The notes beneath the pieces were generated by a model, which had not been told where the DNA came from, made no database searches, and saw only the letters and a list, made by a program, of their open reading frames with translations. From assembly GCA_947623765.1 (NCBI GenBank), contig CANQIG010000076.1:1-8190 (forward strand): DNA of 8,190 bases, read 5' to 3'. The stretch comes from an uncultured Clostridia bacterium (GTDB lineage Bacteria; Bacillota; Clostridia; Oscillospirales; Acutalibacteraceae). This document shows, one piece after another, positions 5,677-8,190 of the stretch. Within the stretch, counting starts at the first letter, position 1. Each line of letters begins with the position of its first letter. The position numbers and the translations under genes are program-made.

Positions 5677-5741
5677 GAATTTGCACAATTCATCCGAAAG
5701 CACATCGAAATTTTCCTCTTTTTTTCCCGGCCGTTTCGGTG

Positions 5742-5747
5742 TATACT
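5742..5747 (+). promoter_or_regulatory. Possible trxB-proximal -10 box
   Basis: TATACT lies 38 bp before the trxB ATG, in a gap that is otherwise T-rich. The -35 position holds only a T-run, so this is a weak candidate that would give a leader of about 32 nt. Confidence 0.35.
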
Positions 5748-5785
5748 AGTAAGCAGAAAAAGACGGTCTGGAAAGGGTGTTGGGA

Positions 5786-6718
5786 ATGGAAGAAAGGCTT
5801 TGGGACGCGGCGGTCGTCGGCGCGGGGCCTGCCGGATTGACGGCGGCGCTCTACTGTGCGCGCGCGGGGCTCTCCACCGTGATGCTGGAAAAGCTCTCCC
5901 CGGGCGGGCAGATGGCGACGACGAATGAGATCGAGAATTACCCGGGATTCCCCGGCGTGACGGACGGTTTCGAGCTCGCGGATCGGATGCGGCGGCAGGC
6001 GGAATCGTTCGGCGCGTCGCAGCGGTCCGCGGAGGTCCTTTCTCTGCGTCTGGAAGGCGCGGAGAAGGTGCTTGTCACGAAAGCGGGCGAGATCCGCGCG
6101 CGGTGCGTGATCCTCGCGCCCGGCGCCGCGCCGCGCGAGCTCGGGCTGCCGAACGAGGCGGCGCTGCGCGGGAAGGGCGTCTCCTACTGCGCGACGTGCG
6201 ACGGCGCGTTCTACCGGAAGAAGACCGTCGCGGTGATCGGCGGCGGGGACACCGCCGCAGCGGATGCGGTGTTCCTCTCGGGCCTTTGCGAGAAGGTCTA
6301 TCTCGTCCATCGGCGCGGCAAGCTGCGCGCTTCGGGCAGTTACGCGAAAAAGCTCCAAAAGGAGAACGTCGAGATCGTCTGGGACAGCGTCGTCGAGGAG
6401 ATCCTCGAAAACGAGAAGGGGCGCGTCTCCGGGGTGCGCCTGCGGAACGTCAAGACCGGCGAGACGCGCGCGCTCACGCTTTCCGGCGTGTTCGTCGCTG
6501 TGGGGAACATCCCCGCGACGGATTTCGCCAAAGGCGCGGTGCCGCTGGATGAGGCGGGGTACTTTACTGCCGGGGAGGACACGCAGACCGGCGTGCCGGG
6601 CGTATTCGCGGCGGGCGACTGCCGCAGAAAGCCGCTGCGGCAGATCGTGACGGCGGCGGCGGACGGCGCGGTCGCGGCGTACGCGGCGGAGGCGTACCTG
6701 CAGGACCAGCAACAATAA
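5786..6718 (+). CDS. trxB: Thioredoxin-disulfide reductase
   Basis: 310 residues, the normal length for bacterial low-molecular-weight TrxB. It transfers electrons from NADPH through FAD to the active-site disulfide and then to thioredoxin in the cytosol. Seen in order: the FAD-binding GAGPAG (12-17), GGQMATTNEIENYPGFP (40-56), the redox pair C135-A-T-C138 followed by DG, the NADPH-binding GGGDTA (152-157) with HRR (175-177) for the 2'-phosphate, and the second FAD motif GVFAAGDC (272-279). The start is the ATG at 5786, with GGAAAGGG (5770-5777) 8 nt before it; an upstream in-frame GTG (5777) would overlap that site. No thioredoxin gene is adjacent. Two candidate promoters and an inverted repeat lie in the 161-bp gap after spo0A, so separate regulation from spo0A is likely. 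The gene ends in a strong hairpin shared with the convergent esterase. Confidence 0.95.
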   Translation: MEERLWDAAVVGAGPAGLTAALYCARAGLSTVMLEKLSPGGQMATTNEIENYPGFPGVTDGFELADRMRRQAESFGASQRSAEVLSLRLEGAEKVLVTKAGEIRARCVILAPGAAPRELGLPNEAALRGKGVSYCATCDGAFYRKKTVAVIGGGDTAAADAVFLSGLCEKVYLVHRRGKLRASGSYAKKLQKENVEIVWDSVVEEILENEKGRVSGVRLRNVKTGETRALTLSGVFVAVGNIPATDFAKGAVPLDEAGYFTAGEDTQTGVPGVFAAGDCRRKPLRQIVTAAADGAVAAYAAEAYLQDQQQ

Positions 6719-6742
6719 GCGCCCGGTCTTAAACCGGGCGCT
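6718..6742. terminator. Hairpin between convergent trxB and esterase genes
   Basis: Perfect 10-bp arms AGCGCCCGGT (6718-6727) and ACCGGGCGCT (6733-6742) with a 5-nt loop. The first base is the last base of the trxB stop codon. Neither side has a proper T-tract (CGGCTGCAT on plus, TATTGTTGC on minus), so it is a non-canonical terminator or an mRNA 3'-end stabiliser for both genes. Confidence 0.65.
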
Positions 6743-6764
6743 CGGCTGCATCGGGGCGGCGCAG

Positions 6765-7853
6765 TTACAGCGCGTCGTCCCGGTGCAGTTCCATATAGTC
6801 CATGTCCCAGAGCCAGTTGCGGTAGGAGAGAAAATGCGCGCCGGCGCGGAGCTGGAACGCGACGCGGCCGGAGAGCAGTGCTTCTCCCGGGGTGAGCAAC
6901 GCGTCGCGGTGGACGAGGCCGGGCAGGCCGCGCTTTTCCCACGCCTCGCTCGCGGCGAGGCAGCAGAGCTGTTCGGAGACCGGGTCCGCCCAGTCGTCCT
7001 CGGCGGACGCCGCGACCGAAACGAAGCGCGGCGCGATGGACGCGAGCAGGAAATGCTGGTCAAACGTTTCGGGAATATTCGTCCCGGCGAAGCGACGGTA
7101 GTTCGGGCAGAACCAGAACGGGAAGACGCGCGTGATCGCGGAGACGGTCTCGCCTGTATTTCCGAACGGGCCTTTTTCTCCGCGCACGCCGAGGTTCCCC
7201 CGATAGAGCGAATCTCCGGCGCAGCCCCCGCTGTTCGAGAAAACATACCGGAACCGCGGCTCCATCATCCCGGCGAAGAGCGCGGTCTTGCCGAGGCGGG
7301 AGTGCCCGATCACGGCGGTCTGCCCGGCGTCGGTCTCCGGCAGGGTGAGGCCGTATTCCAGCACGCGGATGGCGCACCACGCCCACATGGCGATCTTCCC
7401 GCAGTCGTCGCCCTTTTTCTGCCCGCCGGGGAGCAAGAGCGGCGCGACACCGTTTGAAAAATCTCCGTCGTCCGAGACGGCGTCGGTGCAGCAGAAGGAG
7501 AGCACATGGAAGCCGCGCTCCGCGAGCATCTCCATCGGGTAATAGCGGTTGACCGTCGCGCGGGAGAAGGAGAGAAAGACGAATAGCGGGTGCTTTTTTC
7601 CGTCCGGGACGGAGAGATAGTGGACGGGCAGGGTGTGGCTGCCGTGCGTGTTTTGCACGGTCATTTGAATTTCGGAGAGGACCGCACCGTTCGGCGCGGC
7701 GTGCTCGATCGTTTTCGGGGTCGAAAACGACGTTTCCGCCGCGTCCGCGGGCGGCAGGAAGCCGTATTCCTCCCGCTGCAGCAGTTCGACCATTTCCTCC
7801 TGGGGACGAAGCGGTGGTAGCGCGCGTTCCTCGAGCATCTGTTTCAGCGACAT
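6765..7853 (-). CDS. Alpha/beta hydrolase resembling CE15 glucuronoyl esterases
   Basis: 362 residues. The ATG (plus 7851-7853) is set by a perfect AAAGGAGG (7861-7868) 7 nt upstream; an in-frame ATG 18 codons earlier lies ahead of this site and is rejected. Nucleophile S185 lies in GHSRLGKTALFAG (183-195). The stretch 206-290 follows the bacterial CE15-type pattern: SNSGGCAGDSLYR, GETVSAITRVFPFWFCPNYRRF, DQHFLLASIAPR and SAEDDWADP. H340 in GAHFLSYRNW is the likely catalytic His; the acid probably lies at 285-290 and cannot be fixed by eye. CE15 enzymes cleave esters between 4-O-methyl-glucuronic acid of xylan and lignin. This copy has no signal peptide, so a cytosolic role on imported oligosaccharide esters, or another ester, is inferred. 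No sugar-utilisation genes are in view. It is transcribed alone from a strong promoter, convergent to trxB. Fold and nucleophile are sure, substrate is not. Confidence 0.82.
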   Translation of the reverse strand: MSLKQMLEERALPPLRPQEEMVELLQREEYGFLPPADAAETSFSTPKTIEHAAPNGAVLSEIQMTVQNTHGSHTLPVHYLSVPDGKKHPLFVFLSFSRATVNRYYPMEMLAERGFHVLSFCCTDAVSDDGDFSNGVAPLLLPGGQKKGDDCGKIAMWAWCAIRVLEYGLTLPETDAGQTAVIGHSRLGKTALFAGMMEPRFRYVFSNSGGCAGDSLYRGNLGVRGEKGPFGNTGETVSAITRVFPFWFCPNYRRFAGTNIPETFDQHFLLASIAPRFVSVAASAEDDWADPVSEQLCCLAASEAWEKRGLPGLVHRDALLTPGEALLSGRVAFQLRAGAHFLSYRNWLWDMDYMELHRDDAL

Positions 7854-7893
7854 ATTGACTCCTCCTTTTGAAACGTCTCCCAATACGGGCCCC

Positions 7894-7917
7894 GCGTGCG
7901 CAGGCACGCTTTTTTTT
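7894..7917 (+). terminator. Plus-strand intrinsic terminator inside the esterase leader
   Basis: GCGTGC-gcag-GCACGC (7894-7909) is followed by eight T residues (7910-7917) and GTTT, a textbook terminator read on the plus strand. No plus-strand gene precedes it. On the minus strand the same hairpin lies in the leader, 25 nt before the esterase ribosome binding site, preceded by the A-run. Confidence 0.75.
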
Positions 7918-7921
7918 GTTT

Positions 7922-7945
7922 CCGGGCAAACACAGCCTTGCCCGG
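7922..7945 (-). promoter_or_regulatory. 5'-terminal hairpin of the esterase leader
   Basis: Perfect 8-bp arms CCGGGCAA (7922-7929) and TTGCCCGG (7938-7945) around an 8-nt loop. On the minus transcript it forms about 6 nt from the predicted start (near 7951), where a hairpin can protect mRNA from decay or act as an operator. Confidence 0.5.
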
Positions 7946-7957
7946 CGTTCTACCGAA

Positions 7958-7985
7958 ATTATACCACCCGAAGGGTCAAAGTCAA
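7958..7985 (-). promoter_or_regulatory. Sigma-A promoter of the esterase gene
   Basis: On the minus strand TTGACT (plus 7980-7985), a 16-bp spacer and a perfect TATAAT (plus 7958-7963) with an extended TGG. The leader is about 98 nt. This is a strong constitutive-looking promoter unless the leader structure controls it. Confidence 0.85.
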
Positions 7986-8059
7986 GGGGCGGCGGGAAAA
8001 GAGAAAAAGAAGGAGTCACACGGGACCTCTTCCCGCTGCGCGAAAAATATTTATTGTAA

Positions 8060-8088
8060 TTCGATAAAAACTGCTTGACTTTCGATAA
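8060..8088 (+). repeat. Direct repeat TTCGATAA flanking the -35 box
   Basis: Two exact 8-bp copies at 8060-8067 and 8081-8088, starts 21 bp apart (two helical turns). The -35 box (8075-8080) lies between them and the second copy fills the start of the spacer. This layout suggests a transcription-factor site on the same DNA face. The second copy is also part of a quasi-palindrome, CTTTCGATAATCAAAG (8079-8094). Confidence 0.5.
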
Positions 8089-8103
8089 TCAAAGTGGTAT
8101 ACT
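8075..8103 (+). promoter_or_regulatory. Strong sigma-A promoter at the right end
   Basis: TTGACT (8075-8080), 17-bp spacer, TATACT (8098-8103) with an extended TGG. The predicted start is near 8110. It reads rightward into the tandem repeat, so the gene served lies beyond the window. It is divergent from the esterase promoter, about 90 bp away. Confidence 0.85.
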
Positions 8104-8122
8104 CTAGGAAACCGGGTAAATA

Positions 8123-8190
8123 GCAACCCGAGAGTCCCGTTTGCAACCCAAGAGTCCCGCTTTGTAAATCAAAATCCTGTTTTGTAAGCG
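8123..8190 (+). repeat. Tandem repeat, 20-21-bp unit, cut by the window end
   Basis: Three units and the start of a fourth: 8123-8142 and 8143-8163 share GCAACCC, AGAGTCCCG and a closing T-run with two substitutions and one inserted base. The unit at 8164-8183 is more diverged, mostly by C-to-T and G-to-A changes (GTAAATC, ATCCTG, TTTT). A fourth begins GTAAGCG at 8184. There are no spacers between units. The array begins about 13 nt into the predicted transcript, and the first unit's ACCCG can pair with CGGGT (8113-8117). No ATG opens a frame through it. Confidence 0.7.

Noticed and set aside
5690..7246. 518-codon minus-strand open frame across trxB and the esterase
   Set aside because: It is a shadow of two well-identified genes, one on each strand, with no ribosome site or motif.
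7854..7907. ATG 18 codons upstream as esterase start
   Set aside because: It lies ahead of the AAAGGAGG site that perfectly suits the ATG at 7851-7853.
8123..8190. CRISPR array
   Set aside because: Units of 20-21 bp follow each other without spacers and differ from one another; no cas gene is in view.

Overview
The window looks like chromosome from a GC-rich, spore-forming member of the Clostridia, most like the Oscillospiraceae/Ruminococcaceae. The evidence is a spoIVB-spo0A pair in the usual clostridial order, strong AGGAGG-type ribosome binding sites, sigma-A type promoters (TTGACA/TATAAT) in AT-richer gaps, and coding sequence rich in G and C at third positions. The species cannot be named from the sequence.

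Layout. At the left, a three-gene forward operon: the end of a TM2-domain membrane protein (3-296), an MBL-fold metallo-hydrolase (307-1134) and a class I glutamine-amidotransferase-like peptidase C26 protein (1131-1850, 4-bp overlap). A long hairpin (1864-1899) separates it from a convergent 93-residue protein of unknown function (1905-2186, minus). About 600 bp without a credible gene follow (2187-2796), largely filled by a decayed repeat with a period of about 84 bp. Next is a minus-strand cold-shock protein gene (2797-3009) with its own terminator, a near-consensus promoter and a leader of about 115 nt holding a striking double palindrome.

The centre is the sporulation block: spoIVB (3560-4705, TTG start), the forespore protease that signals to the sigma-K checkpoint in Bacillus, then spo0A (4857-5624), the master regulator of sporulation, with its own promoter and a perfect 0A box upstream. 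The Spo0A DNA-binding domain is very well conserved. Its receiver domain keeps the phospho-acceptor Asp56 but has Gln where the invariant receiver lysine should be. Thioredoxin reductase trxB (5786-6718) follows, behind a promoter region with a perfect 9-bp inverted repeat.

At the right, a minus-strand alpha/beta hydrolase resembling bacterial CE15 glucuronoyl esterases (6765-7853) has a strong promoter and a hairpin-rich leader, and converges on trxB. The last 130 bp hold a strong forward promoter with direct repeats around its -35 box. It reads into a tandem repeat of 20-21 bp that runs off the window, and the gene it serves lies outside.

No tRNA, rRNA, insertion sequence or CRISPR array was recognised. 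I found no clearly new multi-gene system. The least explained signals are the terminal tandem repeat, the decayed 84-bp array, the double palindrome in the cold-shock leader and the lysine-less Spo0A receiver.
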